Shown one piece after another: positions 47,657 to 57,862 of a stretch of DNA of 64,000 nucleotides. A model generated the notes under the pieces. The model was not told the origin of the DNA. It ran no database searches and saw nothing but the letters and a program-made list of their open reading frames with translations. How positions within the stretch are numbered: position 1 is the stretch's first letter; each line of letters starts with the position of its first letter. The DNA lies in NCBI GenBank assembly GCA_963823755.1, contig CAWGMP010000005.1, positions 434,001-498,000 of the forward strand. Direction: 5' to 3'. The position numbers and the translations under genes are program-made. This stretch comes from GCA-003244245 sp963823755 (lineage in GTDB: Bacteria; Actinomycetota; Actinomycetes; Mycobacteriales; Pseudonocardiaceae).

Positions 47657-49048
47657 CTAGGCGTGGCATGTGGATGGTCGTCCGGGCAGCTCCAGAGTCA
47701 TCAGCGTCCCCCCCGCAGTACTCCGGCTGGCCCGTACCGTACCCCCGTGACGGGTGGCGACTTGCGCCACGATGGCCAGCCCCAACCCCGACCCGGGCAG
47801 GGTGCGCGCATCTGACGAGCGATAGAACCGCTCGAAGATGTAAGGCAGATCCGCCTCGGCAATCCCCGGCCCGGCATCGGCCACGTCAATCGCAGCTGTC
47901 CCACGGCCGGTCAGTGTCAGCCGGACCGTGACTGTCGCCGCCGGGGGGCTCCACTTGGCGGCGTTGTCGAGCAGGTTGAGCACGGCGCGCTCCAGGGCGT
48001 TGGCGTCACCGAGCAGGTTCCACGGCACGAGGTCCACCTCGAAATGGACGCCCGGCGCCCGGCGCCCGGCCCTAGCCAGGGCACGCTCCACCACCTCGGC
48101 CAGCTCCACCGGTTCGTGCACCACCTGCGGGGCGTCCTCGCGAGCCAGCTCGACGATGTCACCGACTAGCGTGGACAGCTCCTCCACCTGGGCCCGTACG
48201 TCGTCGGAGATCTCCCTGCGATCCTGTTCGGACAGCGAAGGAGCGTCCGGACGGTCGGAGGCGGCCAGCAGCTCCAAGTTGGTGCGCAGTGAGGTGAGCG
48301 GGGTGCGTAACTCGTGCCCGGCGTCGGCGACGAGCCTGCGCTGGCGTTCCTGCGACTCCGCCAGCGCGCTGAGCATGCTGTTGAAGCTACCGGTGAGCCG
48401 GGCGAGCTCATCGTCGCCGGAGACGGCGATCGGTTGCAGCTCACCGGTGCGCGCGACCCGCTCGGCCGCTTCGGTCAGCCGCTGTACAGGGCGTAGGCCA
48501 CCCTGGGCGACCGCGGTGCCGGCAGCGGCGGCTAGCAGCACTCCCGCTCCCCCCACCAGGGTGAACACCAGACCCAGCCGGGCCAGGGTGGTCCGGGTGG
48601 TGTCCAACCCCCGGGCAACCACCAACGCCGCGCCCTGTCCCGCAGGCACGGCGGCGACGCGCAGGTCGCGTGCCCGGTCGGTGCGCAACGACTGAGGTTG
48701 CTGGCCGCGCGCCACGGCGAGCTCGTCGGGACCCAGCGCCAGGTCGCCGCCGACCACGCCGCGGCCGGTGCGGCCATCGAGCAGGCCGACCCTGATGTCG
48801 GCCGCGCTGAAGAAGCTAGCGGGTATGCCACCGAGCTGCTCGGCGCTGGCCAGCGTGCTGCGCAACGAATCGGCGCGCTGCAGCAGCGTGATGTCGAGCT
48901 GATCATAGAGGCTGGTCTTGACGGTGAAGAACCCGGCGAGCGACACGAGCGCGACGGCGCTTCCGACACACACTGCGGTCAAGCCGGTGACCCTGGTGCG
49001 TAACGACATCCGCCGATTCCCGAAGTTCGGGTCGACGGACGGGATCAC
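47657..49048 (-). CDS. mprB: Sensor histidine kinase MprB
   Basis: The protein has two membrane segments (VCVGSAVALVSLAGFF near residue 27; LVFTLVGGAGVLLAAAAG near 160) flanking an extracytoplasmic sensor domain. HAMP, the phospho-acceptor His in DAGHELRTPLTSLRTNLEL, and the ATP site (LLDNAAKWSP, DAGPGIAEADLPYIFERFYR, SGLGLAIVAQVATRHGG) follow. The GTG start overlaps the mprA stop as GTGA. It senses envelope stress and phosphorylates MprA. Confidence 0.93.
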   Translation of the reverse strand: MIPSVDPNFGNRRMSLRTRVTGLTAVCVGSAVALVSLAGFFTVKTSLYDQLDITLLQRADSLRSTLASAEQLGGIPASFFSAADIRVGLLDGRTGRGVVGGDLALGPDELAVARGQQPQSLRTDRARDLRVAAVPAGQGAALVVARGLDTTRTTLARLGLVFTLVGGAGVLLAAAAGTAVAQGGLRPVQRLTEAAERVARTGELQPIAVSGDDELARLTGSFNSMLSALAESQERQRRLVADAGHELRTPLTSLRTNLELLAASDRPDAPSLSEQDRREISDDVRAQVEELSTLVGDIVELAREDAPQVVHEPVELAEVVERALARAGRRAPGVHFEVDLVPWNLLGDANALERAVLNLLDNAAKWSPPAATVTVRLTLTGRGTAAIDVADAGPGIAEADLPYIFERFYRSSDARTLPGSGLGLAIVAQVATRHGGTVRASRSTAGGTLMTLELPGRPSTCHA

Positions 49049-49734
49049 GGGGGCGTTTCTCGCAATGCGTAGCCTACCCCGCGCATGGTGTGGATCAGCC
49101 TCGGCTCACCGCCGGCCTCGGTCTTGCGCCGCAGGTAACCGACATAAACCTCCAGTGCGTTGCCAGAGGTCGGGAAATCGTAGCCCCAGACGTCCTCCAA
49201 GATCCGGCTGCGGGTGAGCACCTGCCGGGGGTGTCGCATGAACAGCTCCAACAAGCTGAACTCGGTGCGGGTCAGGCTGATCCACCGGGCGCCCCGGGCG
49301 ACCTCCCGGGTGCCCTGATCGAGGACGAGGTCAGCGAACTTGAGCGCGGCCCCAGCTACCTCGACGCTGTCAGGTGGGGAGCGTCGCAGCAACGCACGCA
49401 ACCGAGCGAGCAGCTCCTCCAGTGCAAAGGGCTTGGGCAGGTAGTCGTCCGCGCCGGCATCCAGCCCGGCAACCCGGTCAGAGACCGCATCCCGGGCGGT
49501 GAGCACCAGGATCGGCAGATCGTCACCAGTGCCGCGCAGCCGCCGGCACACCTCCAACCCGTCCACCCTCGGCATCATCACATCGAGCACCATCGCGTCC
49601 GGTCGCTGCGTGGCCAGCACCTCCATGGCCTGCTGACCGTCCCCGGCAAGCTGGACGGTGTAGCCATTGAACTGCAACGACCGGCGCAGCGACTCCCGGA
49701 CCGCCCGGTCGTCATCGACCACGAGGATGCGCAT
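49045..49734 (-). CDS. mprA: Response regulator MprA
   Basis: This is an OmpR/PhoB-type regulator of 229 residues from ATG 49734. The receiver has VVDDDRAVRESLRRSL, the phospho-acceptor Asp in MVLDVMMPRVDG and the switch Lys in LPKPFALEELLAR. The winged helix has LTRTEFSLLELFMRHPRQVL and VYVGYLRRKTEAGGEPRLIH. It is the first gene of the mprA-mprB pair and probably activates pepD and envelope-stress genes. Confidence 0.94.
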   Translation of the reverse strand: MRILVVDDDRAVRESLRRSLQFNGYTVQLAGDGQQAMEVLATQRPDAMVLDVMMPRVDGLEVCRRLRGTGDDLPILVLTARDAVSDRVAGLDAGADDYLPKPFALEELLARLRALLRRSPPDSVEVAGAALKFADLVLDQGTREVARGARWISLTRTEFSLLELFMRHPRQVLTRSRILEDVWGYDFPTSGNALEVYVGYLRRKTEAGGEPRLIHTMRGVGYALRETPP

Positions 49735-49840
49735 GCGACCAGTCTGGACCCCTCGCCTGAGAGGAGCCTTAGACCACCGGGCGGGTTGCACCGTTGATGA
49801 CCGCTGAACCGATCATCCGCCGACACAACTGTGCCTAGGA

Positions 49841-50763
49841 TCACCATTGGGTCGAGTTCGGGTTCCAGGAAGAAGAGCTGGTCTCTGATTGTATGCGGCT
49901 CGCGCTGGCTTGATCCCCTCGTTTGCAGGATAGTTGGAGAGCGTAGAGTAAGTGCGCACACCACAGTACGGTTAGAATCGTGGCCCATCGCAACCACCAC
50001 ACGGAGTTAGGGTCACGGAGTATTCGACGACGCACACGGGCAGTCATTGCCAATGCTTCACTGAGCGGTCGCGGGGCCTGCGAAAGTCTTGTTTCTCCCC
50101 AGGGGCGATATATGTGTGTTATCGGAGTCTGGACCATCAGGATGCGGCCGAGCATCAACAGGGCAACCCCGGCCTCCCAATCTTCACCTCGGTTGGACGC
50201 TCCGAATCCCCCCGAGAGCCGGAAGGCATCGGTGCGAAAGACAGTAGTATTGGCAATCGGAACGCAGCAGCGGGCAGCGTTGGCGGCGGCCAACAGCCAG
50301 CGCGATCCGGAGATTCGATAAACCCAGCCTTGGGGTGTGGATGGCGAGTGAGAGTCCCTCCAGGTTCGACTATATACGCATTCCCACCTGCAATGCCGAT
50401 TAGTTCGGGGGCCTGTTCGAGTTTTGCCAGCAGCCAGGAGAGTGAGTTGTCCGCCGTCAGATCGTCAGCATCACAGAAGATTACGAATGGAGTCCGTACT
50501 TCCTGAAGGCCCAGATTTCGGGCTTCTCCGACCGTGACACGACTTTTCGTCCGGACGATTTGAACTCCAACCAGAGAAGGTGGTTCGATTGGAGAGGCGT
50601 TGAGTACCAGAATTATTTTCGGTCCTACCATTTCCTGCCTGCATAGAGACTCGATGCATGTCTTAAGAAGTCCACGACGGTCCAGTGGTTCGTCGCTGTT
50701 GTCCTGCCACCATGGAATGACCGCCGTTAGCCTGACCGACTGCTCTTTGGGGGCGTCACTCAT
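49841..50763 (-). pseudogene. Family 2 glycosyltransferase, frameshifted
   Basis: The N-terminal part has TAVIPWWQDNSDEPLDRRGL, GEARNLGLQEVRTPFVIFCD and DADDLTADNS, the GT-A fold with its DxD. The frame breaks near 50315 after FIESPDRAG. The other frame continues as RWLLAAANAARCCVPIANTT, FGASNRGEDWEAGVALLMLG and a C-terminal membrane-like helix. One base change would restore about 300 residues. It lies just outside the conserved block. Confidence 0.72.
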
Positions 50764-51325
50764 AACCCGATCCCTCCAGCATCTGGCATGAATTTCTGCC
50801 TACTTACAGTAACCTACAGATATGACGCTGTGGATTGAAGCGCCTTGAGGAAGGGAGTGAGACTCCACGCTGGGAGGTCGTGGGCGGCCCCGGCGTGATC
50901 CGGGTACGGGCGCGGGACTACCCAAGACCGAACGCATCCACGAGCGGCAGGCACGCCACCATCGAGCAGATGTGGACACCGCCGCTGGCTACCTGGCCGA
51001 GGCCAAGAGTGCCCGAGCTGCTGCCCGCCCGAGGGGAACGATCCCCACACGAGGCAGGATAACGACTGGACTGGACCCTTAGAATCGAAGGCTCCCGGAC
51101 ATCCAGGACGTAGGTGAAGAGCATGCCCACCGGGTCCTGCGAGTGTGTGGAAGTCGATCTACACCCTCGCCGCCTCCACATGACATACCGCACAAGCAGC
51201 AAATCCCCACCCACCGGCACGCCGATGAGCGGATATCGTTGAACGACTTCCATCCACCTGGAGACGGTGAGACCCTTCCTGAGCACACCGAACGCGGTGC
51301 TCTCAGACCAAAAGGAGGCAGCACA
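50764..51325. other. Intergenic region, no gene supported
   Basis: Between 50890 and 51060 one frame gives KTERIHERQARHH-like text that may be the end of a lost gene. Otherwise only shadow frames are present. Confidence 0.35.
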
Positions 51326-52222
51326 TTGCCCGAGAGACACCAACATGCGGCTCCGGTCCCCGCTGGACAGCAATTGAGCCTGCGAGCCGACTGCGAACGC
51401 TGCTTCGGGCTGTGTTGTGTCGCGCCGGCTTTCTCAGCCTCGGCCGACTTCGCCATCGACAAAGCCACGGGGCAGGTCTGTCCCAATCTGCGATCGGATT
51501 TCCGTTGCTCTATTCACGATCGTCTCAGACAGCAGGGTTTTCCGGGTTGCGCCGTTTATGATTGTTTCGGCGCGGGGCAGAAGGTCGCCCAAGTCACGTT
51601 CGGCGGACGGGACTGGCGCCGGACACCGGAAATCGCCGGGCGAATGTTCGAGACGTTCGGGATCATGCGGAACCTTCATGAGCTGCTCTGGTACCTGTCC
51701 GAAGCACTGACGCTGCGACAGGCCCGCCCGCTCCACGGTGAACTCGGCCGCGCGCTCGACGAGACCAAACGCCTCACTCACAACAGTTCCGACGCCTTGA
51801 TGGAACTGGACCTGAGCGCACACCGGCGAGACATCAATACCTTGTTGCTGCGCACGAGTGAACTCGTGCGAGCCGACGTCCGGCGCAAGAAAACCACCCT
51901 CAGAGGCGCCGATCTCATCGGAAAGAATTTCAGAGGCGCCGACCTGAGAGGCGCCGATTTAAGAGGCGCATACCTCATCGGCGCCGACCTCGGAGGCGTC
52001 GACCTGAGAATGGCCGATCTCATCGGCGCCGACCTCAGGGGCGCCGACCTAAGAGCGGCAGACCTCACCACGAGCATCTTTCTCACCCAATTCCAGATCA
52101 ATGCGACGAAGGGTGATCTCGACACCGAGTTGCCACCGTCGCTCACTCGCCCAACGCATTGGCCGTCTCAGGCCACGTCCGAACACGCCGTCGCTTCCAC
52201 TTCAACCTTGGGGTTGACCTGA
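51326..52222 (+). CDS. Pentapeptide-repeat protein with Cys-rich N-terminal domain
   Basis: TTG 51326 is chosen as start because AAAAGGAGG lies eight bases upstream. The first 70 residues are Cys-rich (DCERCFGLCC, CPNLRSDFRCSIHDRL, GFPGCAVYDCFGAG), like YkgJ-type metal-binding proteins. A helical middle part follows (MRNLHELLWYLSEALTLRQA). About 12 pentapeptide repeats come next (LRGADLIG, FRGADLRGADLRGAYLIG), forming a beta-helix. Some pentapeptide proteins mimic DNA and protect gyrase; no such role is shown here. The combination of the two modules is notable. Confidence 0.82.
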   Translation: MPERHQHAAPVPAGQQLSLRADCERCFGLCCVAPAFSASADFAIDKATGQVCPNLRSDFRCSIHDRLRQQGFPGCAVYDCFGAGQKVAQVTFGGRDWRRTPEIAGRMFETFGIMRNLHELLWYLSEALTLRQARPLHGELGRALDETKRLTHNSSDALMELDLSAHRRDINTLLLRTSELVRADVRRKKTTLRGADLIGKNFRGADLRGADLRGAYLIGADLGGVDLRMADLIGADLRGADLRAADLTTSIFLTQFQINATKGDLDTELPPSLTRPTHWPSQATSEHAVASTSTLGLT

Positions 52223-52314
52223 CTTGACGTCCAGGCGACGTCGAAGCCGGGTCTCATCCGCATGCGTCCGTCCGCGTTCAGAGGCGTTCGAATCACTGCT
52301 GTCGGCCAGCCAAG

Positions 52315-53442
52315 TCACAGCAACTCGAGTCTATCCAGGAACTCCTCCACCGACGCATCGGGAACAACTTCGACCCATCCCTGCGTAGCTAAGCTCACGA
52401 TCGCTTGATTGATGTCATCGTGTTTGAATGGCGGTTTGCGTCTGATCTTCCACTGCTCGACCGCCTCAAGAACCTCCCTGGCGAAGGGTGGCCTGTTCAG
52501 CTCATTACCAAGAGTAGAGGCCGTGTAATGAACAGTTGCCGCGATCTCCGCCTGACGAGTGTCGAAGCGGGCGAAGAGGTTCGACACTCGCTCGACGACT
52601 TCTCGCCATTGAATCAAGAAACCTTGAGATTGGGCTCTAGCAGCGATGAAAGCTGGACCAACTGTCACTTCGAACATTTTGCCTCGCCGTTCTTCGCGGA
52701 CCAGGCCGTTGTCCTGGAGACGAGCGAGCTCACGCTGAAGACCTGGCGCTAAGGGACCGCGGTTTGCTGCTTGAAATTCGAGTCCGGTCGGCAATCCACC
52801 GGCCGTCGCGAAATAAGCAATCTTCTGCAGCATCAATCGTCCGATCGGCCAGTGATAAAAGCCCTCCTCAAGGCCGGCCAGTATGGCCACGAGTGCAATC
52901 GATGAATCCGGGACCTTGTGCAGCGGTGCGGTAGGCGGCTGCCCAATGTCAATGAGATCCAGTCGGGCATCGTCGAGCGAAACTTCATGCGGCACATACA
53001 GCTCAACAGGAATGCCGAACCTCGCGAGGTGCTCACGCAGCATAGGGCCCACGACCGACCAATCAAGCTGGCCATTGCCGCAACCAAGCGGGGGTAAGGC
53101 AATCGACGTGATGCCCCACTCGTTGAGACGCGCTCGAAGATGCCGTAAACCCTCCTCTATATCGCCAAGATGGCTGGCTGACCGCCAGTGTCGCTTGGTC
53201 GGGAAGTTCACAACAATGTGATCTTCGACCTTATAGGCGTAGGGCTTGCCGAGCTCGACTTCATCCCTTTTGCATCGTGCGACATAGTCGTGGTACATCT
53301 CAGGGTACTTGCGTTTAAACGCAAGCGCGACTCCTTTTCCCATTATGCCAACACAGTTGACCGTATTGACGATCGCCTGGGCTTGCGATTGAAGAATGTT
53401 ACCTTTCGTCAGTTTTACTAGCGACTCCCCCGAAGAAGACAT
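52315..53442 (-). CDS. darG: DarG macrodomain antitoxin
   Basis: The protein has 375 residues. The N-terminal macrodomain (KGNILQSQAQAIVNTVNCVG, GIMGKGVALAFKRKYPEMY, ALPPLGCGNGQLDWSVVGP) removes ADP-ribose from thymidine in DNA. The C-terminal part (GRLMLQKIAYFATAGGLPTG and the winged-helix-like rest) binds and inhibits DarT in known systems. It overlaps the toxin gene by 44 bases. The product is intact. Confidence 0.92.
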   Translation of the reverse strand: MSSSGESLVKLTKGNILQSQAQAIVNTVNCVGIMGKGVALAFKRKYPEMYHDYVARCKRDEVELGKPYAYKVEDHIVVNFPTKRHWRSASHLGDIEEGLRHLRARLNEWGITSIALPPLGCGNGQLDWSVVGPMLREHLARFGIPVELYVPHEVSLDDARLDLIDIGQPPTAPLHKVPDSSIALVAILAGLEEGFYHWPIGRLMLQKIAYFATAGGLPTGLEFQAANRGPLAPGLQRELARLQDNGLVREERRGKMFEVTVGPAFIAARAQSQGFLIQWREVVERVSNLFARFDTRQAEIAATVHYTASTLGNELNRPPFAREVLEAVEQWKIRRKPPFKHDDINQAIVSLATQGWVEVVPDASVEEFLDRLELL

Positions 53443-54016
53443 GCGCGTTCACCTCCACCGACAAGGCTGGAAATCGGGAGGAGCATTCCAGGCGACGATC
53501 CCTATGGTCGACGTAGCAGCCGACTACGAACCGCGGCTCAATTCGATTGGGCACTAGCAACTCTGCACATTTAGCCCGCTTCAGCTCAACTTTTGCCCAA
53601 TAGTCCTGATTGTCCCACGAGTCCGCGTAGATCCGGTCCTCATCGAGCCGGGCCAATCCGCTGGGGCTAGGCAAGAAAATTGTGTCATTCGATGCCGCAT
53701 TTCCGTCGGTGATAATCGAGCCGAGCAAGTCAAGAACAGCAGGTTCGAGGCAGACGACGGTAAGTGGAACATCGCCGTACTTTAGCTTGTACATCATAGC
53801 GTTACGGGCATTAAAGTAGAGGTTCGCGTAGTCGTGTAACGGCCGGCCTTGCGGGACTCGTCTCCGAGCTCGGCGATCCTGGACGGACTCCAGCGACACA
53901 GAGGTGTGAGGAAGCCGTGCTGCGAGGTTGTGACTGAGTATCCCCCTAGCGACGATGGAGCTGAGGTTCGCTATCGGGGTGATGTAGTGAAGCTCAGTCA
54001 CCCTGCTGCGGAGCAT
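53399..54016 (-). CDS. darT: DarT DNA ADP-ribosyltransferase toxin
   Basis: The protein has 205 residues from ATG 54016; the open frame further upstream is not family-like. Landmarks are VTELHYITPIANLSSIVARG, NYANLYFNARNAMMYK-type segments (here HDYANLYFNARNAMMYKL) and the C-terminal AELLVPNRIEPRFVVGCYV with the catalytic Glu. DarT attaches ADP-ribose to thymidines in single-stranded DNA using NAD. With darG it forms an intact DarTG toxin-antitoxin system, known also to act against phages. Confidence 0.92.
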   Translation of the reverse strand: MLRSRVTELHYITPIANLSSIVARGILSHNLAARLPHTSVSLESVQDRRARRRVPQGRPLHDYANLYFNARNAMMYKLKYGDVPLTVVCLEPAVLDLLGSIITDGNAASNDTIFLPSPSGLARLDEDRIYADSWDNQDYWAKVELKRAKCAELLVPNRIEPRFVVGCYVDHRDRRLECSSRFPALSVEVNAHVFFGGVASKTDER

Positions 54017-55641
54017 CGGGGCTTCCCACCACCTCGGTTCGGTCACCAGCAGTCTGGCATGACCGACCATCAGCCTGCGCGAAACACCGGGGCGTACCGC
54101 ACACTGACCCGGGACCGCCGCCAATCCGGGCAGCAGTCTGCGCCGTCGGCTTGGCCTCCTCGGCGACGCAGCACAGCGCGTCCGAAGCTGCCAGCCGGCG
54201 AAGCGTGCCGCACGGTCGTACACAGCAGTCACTCCCGTTGCCACCACGAACACTATTCGAACATATGTTCGGTACTTTGTCACGCACATACAGCCTCACA
54301 ACGACACGGAGGACCAAGCAGGTACTCCCAACTAGTCCCCATCCCTGGCGCAGCGGGTCGGTCGGGAGCTTCTCCGGCCAGGTCGAGGCGTCTTGGACAG
54401 CCAACGCGGCCCCCGGGAACCTCGTTCCAAGATCAACTCGATCTTTGCGGCGGGCGGCGGGCCAACCACCACATTCGGCCAGCGCGGTGCGGTCTGCAAC
54501 GTCAGCCGTCCCCGGGGTGCACCATCACCACCTGCCGGTGTCGATGCACCGTGCCGTCGAGCTCCATGTCCGCCACCTAGCGACCCTTGGACGCTAGTCC
54601 ATACACCGCGCTGAAACGGGTATGGCGAGAGCCTACGACACCACGGGGAATCTCCAGCGTGGCGGTTGTTGACGACCGTAACTGAAGCTGCCGCTGGTCG
54701 ATGGCGATAGACTATCGGGATTTCGTAACGGTTAATGTGGTGCCCCAGGTGGTCTTCATAACGTCTTGATCACCTTCTGAAACGGTATGGAGCGAGCCAG
54801 CGATATGAGGAGCGTAATTCTACCCCCGTAGGACCGGGCATCGCGACGGCCCGCCCGACGAAGGGATGTATTCATCATGATTTCGCCGGTTGACTCTGCG
54901 AGTGCGGAAACATTACGGGGTGGTGTTTCCAATTCCGCGCGGACCTTCAGCGAGATCACCAGGCCGATCGTTCCGGAGAGCGATCTGCCCCCGTCCGGCT
55001 ATTAGGTTCAGTTCAGGAGGCTGCACGCAACTCATGGCCGGTCGTACGCGTCGAGGTCCACACTGGTCGCCACGCTCAATATCGTGTTCGAAGTGGCGTT
55101 CTTTCATCTGACTGCTGCAACCGGAGCACTTCCCACGGCTGTTCGGCAGTCTCGCGGTGGCCGCCGCGAACATCTTCGTGATTGCGTCGATCCACACCAG
55201 GCGCGTACGACGGGGTAGGTCTGTTCGGTGGCAATTCTCATTCCACCGGGCAGGGGGCTTGCGCCCGACCCGATCGGTCTATGTATCCTCACTCCTGTTC
55301 ACTCCAAACTCTCGGTGTGGACAGTGCAGAAGCGGGCAAGGTCGGTAGCCGTGAAATCCGCTTCTGCGCGTACGATACTGGTGCACTTCATGAGGGCACG
55401 CGGCATTACCGCACCACCCCGGCACGTTAAATTCCTTCCGAACCTTCTGTCGGTGGTGGTTGTTATTGCAGGCTGCGGCAGCCACCGCAAAGCCGGTTAC
55501 CACTCACTGGCTGGAATGAGTAGCTTCCGCACCTGCGGCAGGTCCGCCACGTCAGACGAACTCGCCGTCTACGGGCCCGTCGTCGCGCGATTCACGCAGC
55601 CCACAGCGTGCCTACCCCAATCGCCTTCCACCTCCCTTTTC
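54017..55641. other. Long region without a supported gene
   Basis: Only weak frames occur. 54913-55197 (minus) contains CSGCSSQMKERHFEHDIERG and could be part of a small zinc-binding protein. 54290-54400 (minus) reads DASTWPEKLPTDPLRQGWG. The base composition is lower in GC than the flanks in parts. It looks like decayed DNA between darT and the XRE cassette. Confidence 0.4.
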
Positions 55642-55902
55642 TTACTGTGGGAAGAGCGCGGTTTTAGTCCACGGGTTCCACGACGTTGCCCCCTTGTTCA
55701 TCGCGTCGGTGACCAGCATGGCCTTCTCCGGCTTCCGCTCGGCCCAGTACAGCGCTTCGTGGTGGTGTCCCGGCTGGTCACCCTCGGCCAGCACATGCGT
55801 CCGATAGTCCAGCGGAGACAACACCCACCACGGTGGCCCCAACACCCCTCTCGGCGGAGCCGGGTCAGGCGGCCGCCCCTCTGGCAGGCCAGGACCGCTC
55901 AT
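55642..55902 (-). CDS. Small hypothetical protein
   Basis: The product has 86 residues from ATG 55902. The middle part WWVLSPLDYRTHVLAEGDQP has the look of a conserved short family found in XRE cassettes. It overlaps the end of the gene before it. The function is unknown. Confidence 0.45.
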   Translation of the reverse strand: MSGPGLPEGRPPDPAPPRGVLGPPWWVLSPLDYRTHVLAEGDQPGHHHEALYWAERKPEKAMLVTDAMNKGATSWNPWTKTALFPQ

Positions 55903-56152
55903 GCCGCAGCCCGCCCCCGCCCTGTCGACCGCGGGACCCGCCCGATGCCGACTTACCCGCTGCGGCCCCCTCAGCCGACACACCACCCGGCGCTGTCATG
56001 CCCGTCGCCCGGATCGTCCACGTGCGCCACGTGGCCTGACCGGAGGTCTCCGCCCGCGGCGCCACCGTCATGCCCTCCAACGCCACCGGCCGAAACGGCA
56101 GCCCAGACAACGCCTCAGGCGGAACCGGCTGAGGCGTATACACGAACTCCAC
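55865..56152 (-). CDS. Small hypothetical protein of XRE cassette
   Basis: The product has 95 residues from GTG 56152. The first 60 residues look conserved (MEFVYTPQPVPPEALSGLPF, ATWRTWTIRATGMTAPGG). The Gly/Arg-rich end does not. It is read away from the XRE regulator. Confidence 0.45.
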   Translation of the reverse strand: MEFVYTPQPVPPEALSGLPFRPVALEGMTVAPRAETSGQATWRTWTIRATGMTAPGGVSAEGAAAGKSASGGSRGRQGGGGLRHERSWPARGAAA

Positions 56153-56243
56153 TGTGACCGACTTCTCCCGATCCTTGTCCGCCGAAAGGATCGGCGAACG
56201 TGCTCACTTCGGTTCACTCCTCGTTCCCCGACGATCGAACCGG

Positions 56244-56525
56244 TCACGCACTGTTACCTGCCCCCTCGTCGCCGGGGGCCACTGGCGCAGCGACGACCGG
56301 ACCCGGTATCAATTCGGCGCTGCGCTGCGCGAACCGCAGCGCAGCGGCGGCAAGCTCGCGAGCGAACTGAGCCGCCAGCTCGGTACTGCCCGGCTCGTCA
56401 TCGACCTGGACCGACAACGTCCCGCCGGTATCGATATCCGCCACCAGCTGCGGACGGCCGGTCTCTTCGGTCGCGACCCGGGCCGTGTCGCCAAATCTTG
56501 GGTGAACCACAATATGCAACGCCAT
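56244..56525 (-). CDS. Small hypothetical protein divergent from XRE regulator
   Basis: The product has 93 residues from ATG 56525 with AAGGAG upstream. The sequence is HIVVHPRFGDTARVATEETG, then PGSTELAAQFARELAAAALR, an alpha/beta-like arrangement. It is divergent from the regulator and probably controlled by it. Confidence 0.6.
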   Translation of the reverse strand: MALHIVVHPRFGDTARVATEETGRPQLVADIDTGGTLSVQVDDEPGSTELAAQFARELAAAALRFAQRSAELIPGPVVAAPVAPGDEGAGNSA

Positions 56526-56659
56526 GACGTGCTCCTTCCTCCTAGCCCCAGTGACAGGTGACTACCCACCGCAAGCAGCTTGACGGTTAGGCTGGTCGGG
56601 AGGCCACAAGATGCGGGATGCGCGCATCACATGCGCATATTCAGGAGGTGACCAGGCCG

Positions 56660-57862
56660 GTGGCGACCTTCGGTGACACCCTGCGACGGCTGCGCACCGA
56701 GGCCGGTCTCAAGCAAGGTGAGCTGGCCAAACAGGCCAACTGGAGCCAAAGCCAGATCAGCCGCACCGAACAGAACCTGGTCACCCCCGACGAAGCCACC
56801 GTCGCCCGACTTGACCGGGCACTCAACGCCAACGGCCAACTCATCACGGCCTACGCCAACGGCAGCGCGTCCAGCTCGGAACTGGTCCATCCTGGACGTG
56901 ATCCGCTGGTTTTCAGCGACCTCATGCGTAAGATCCACCGTACCGACGTCGGCCGCGACACCATCGACCAACTCACCGTCATCACCGAGCAACTGTGCTG
57001 CGAATACGTCTCCCGCCCACCCGAGGAGCTACGCGAGGATGCACACCACCAGCTCGAATACGTCCAACGCCTCCTCGAAGGGTCCACGCGACTGGGTGAG
57101 CATCGAGAACTACTGGTCATCGCCGGGTGGCTGGCACTGCTGATCGGCTGCGTGAACTACGACCTCGGCCTGGCCCGACACGCCGAGACCGCCCGCACCG
57201 CCGCACTCCAACTCGGCCGCGAAGCCGGCCACGGGGAAATCATCGCATGGTCGTTCGAGATGAGCGCCTGGTTCGCCCTCACCCAAGGCCGCCTGCGATC
57301 GGTTCTCGACTACGCCGACGCCGGCATCAACGCCGCGCCCAGCGCGTCTGTCGCCGTGCAACTCGCCGCCCAAAGCGCCAAAGCCCACGCCCGCATGGGC
57401 AACCGCACCGATGTCCGCCGCGCACTCGACCACGGCTTCCACTTACTCGACGGTCACGAGCACCCCACCCGGCCAGACAACCACTTCGTCATCGACCCCA
57501 CCAAGTGGGACTTCTACGCCATGGACTGCTACCGCATCGACGGCGACAACCCCCGCGCGGCCGAACAAGCACACGAAATCCTCCGCCTGTCCCAACGGCC
57601 AGACGGCAGCGACCGCAGCCCCATGCGCGCCACCGAAGCCCGGCTCACCCTGTCCATCGTGTCCCTACGAGACGGCGACATCGACCGTGCCACCGACTGG
57701 GCACGCAAAGCATTCAACACCGACCGCAAATCCGTCAACACCCTATCCATGGTCACCGACGAACTGCACCACGAAGCACGCAAACTCTTCGGCGACGATC
57801 CCGCGATCAACGCCCTCAACGACGTCATCACCTCCTTCTACACAACAATCTCAGACCGATAG
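56660..57862 (+). CDS. XRE-family regulator with TPR-like sensor domain
   Basis: The protein has 400 residues from GTG 56660, with AGGAGGT ten bases upstream deciding the start. The helix-turn-helix is FGDTLRRLRTEAGLKQGELA, NWSQSQISRTEQNLV. The rest is helical with TPR-like repeats (RHAETARTAALQLGREAGHG, DIDRATDWARKAFNTDRKS). Such regulators govern development or secondary metabolism in actinobacteria, often through small neighbours like those on the opposite strand. Unlike its two relatives in this window it is intact. Confidence 0.85.
   Translation: MATFGDTLRRLRTEAGLKQGELAKQANWSQSQISRTEQNLVTPDEATVARLDRALNANGQLITAYANGSASSSELVHPGRDPLVFSDLMRKIHRTDVGRDTIDQLTVITEQLCCEYVSRPPEELREDAHHQLEYVQRLLEGSTRLGEHRELLVIAGWLALLIGCVNYDLGLARHAETARTAALQLGREAGHGEIIAWSFEMSAWFALTQGRLRSVLDYADAGINAAPSASVAVQLAAQSAKAHARMGNRTDVRRALDHGFHLLDGHEHPTRPDNHFVIDPTKWDFYAMDCYRIDGDNPRAAEQAHEILRLSQRPDGSDRSPMRATEARLTLSIVSLRDGDIDRATDWARKAFNTDRKSVNTLSMVTDELHHEARKLFGDDPAINALNDVITSFYTTISDR

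Noticed and set aside
55228..56157. 309-residue plus-strand open frame
   Set aside because: The second half is the antisense of two small minus-strand genes, and the first half has no family feature or good ribosome binding site.
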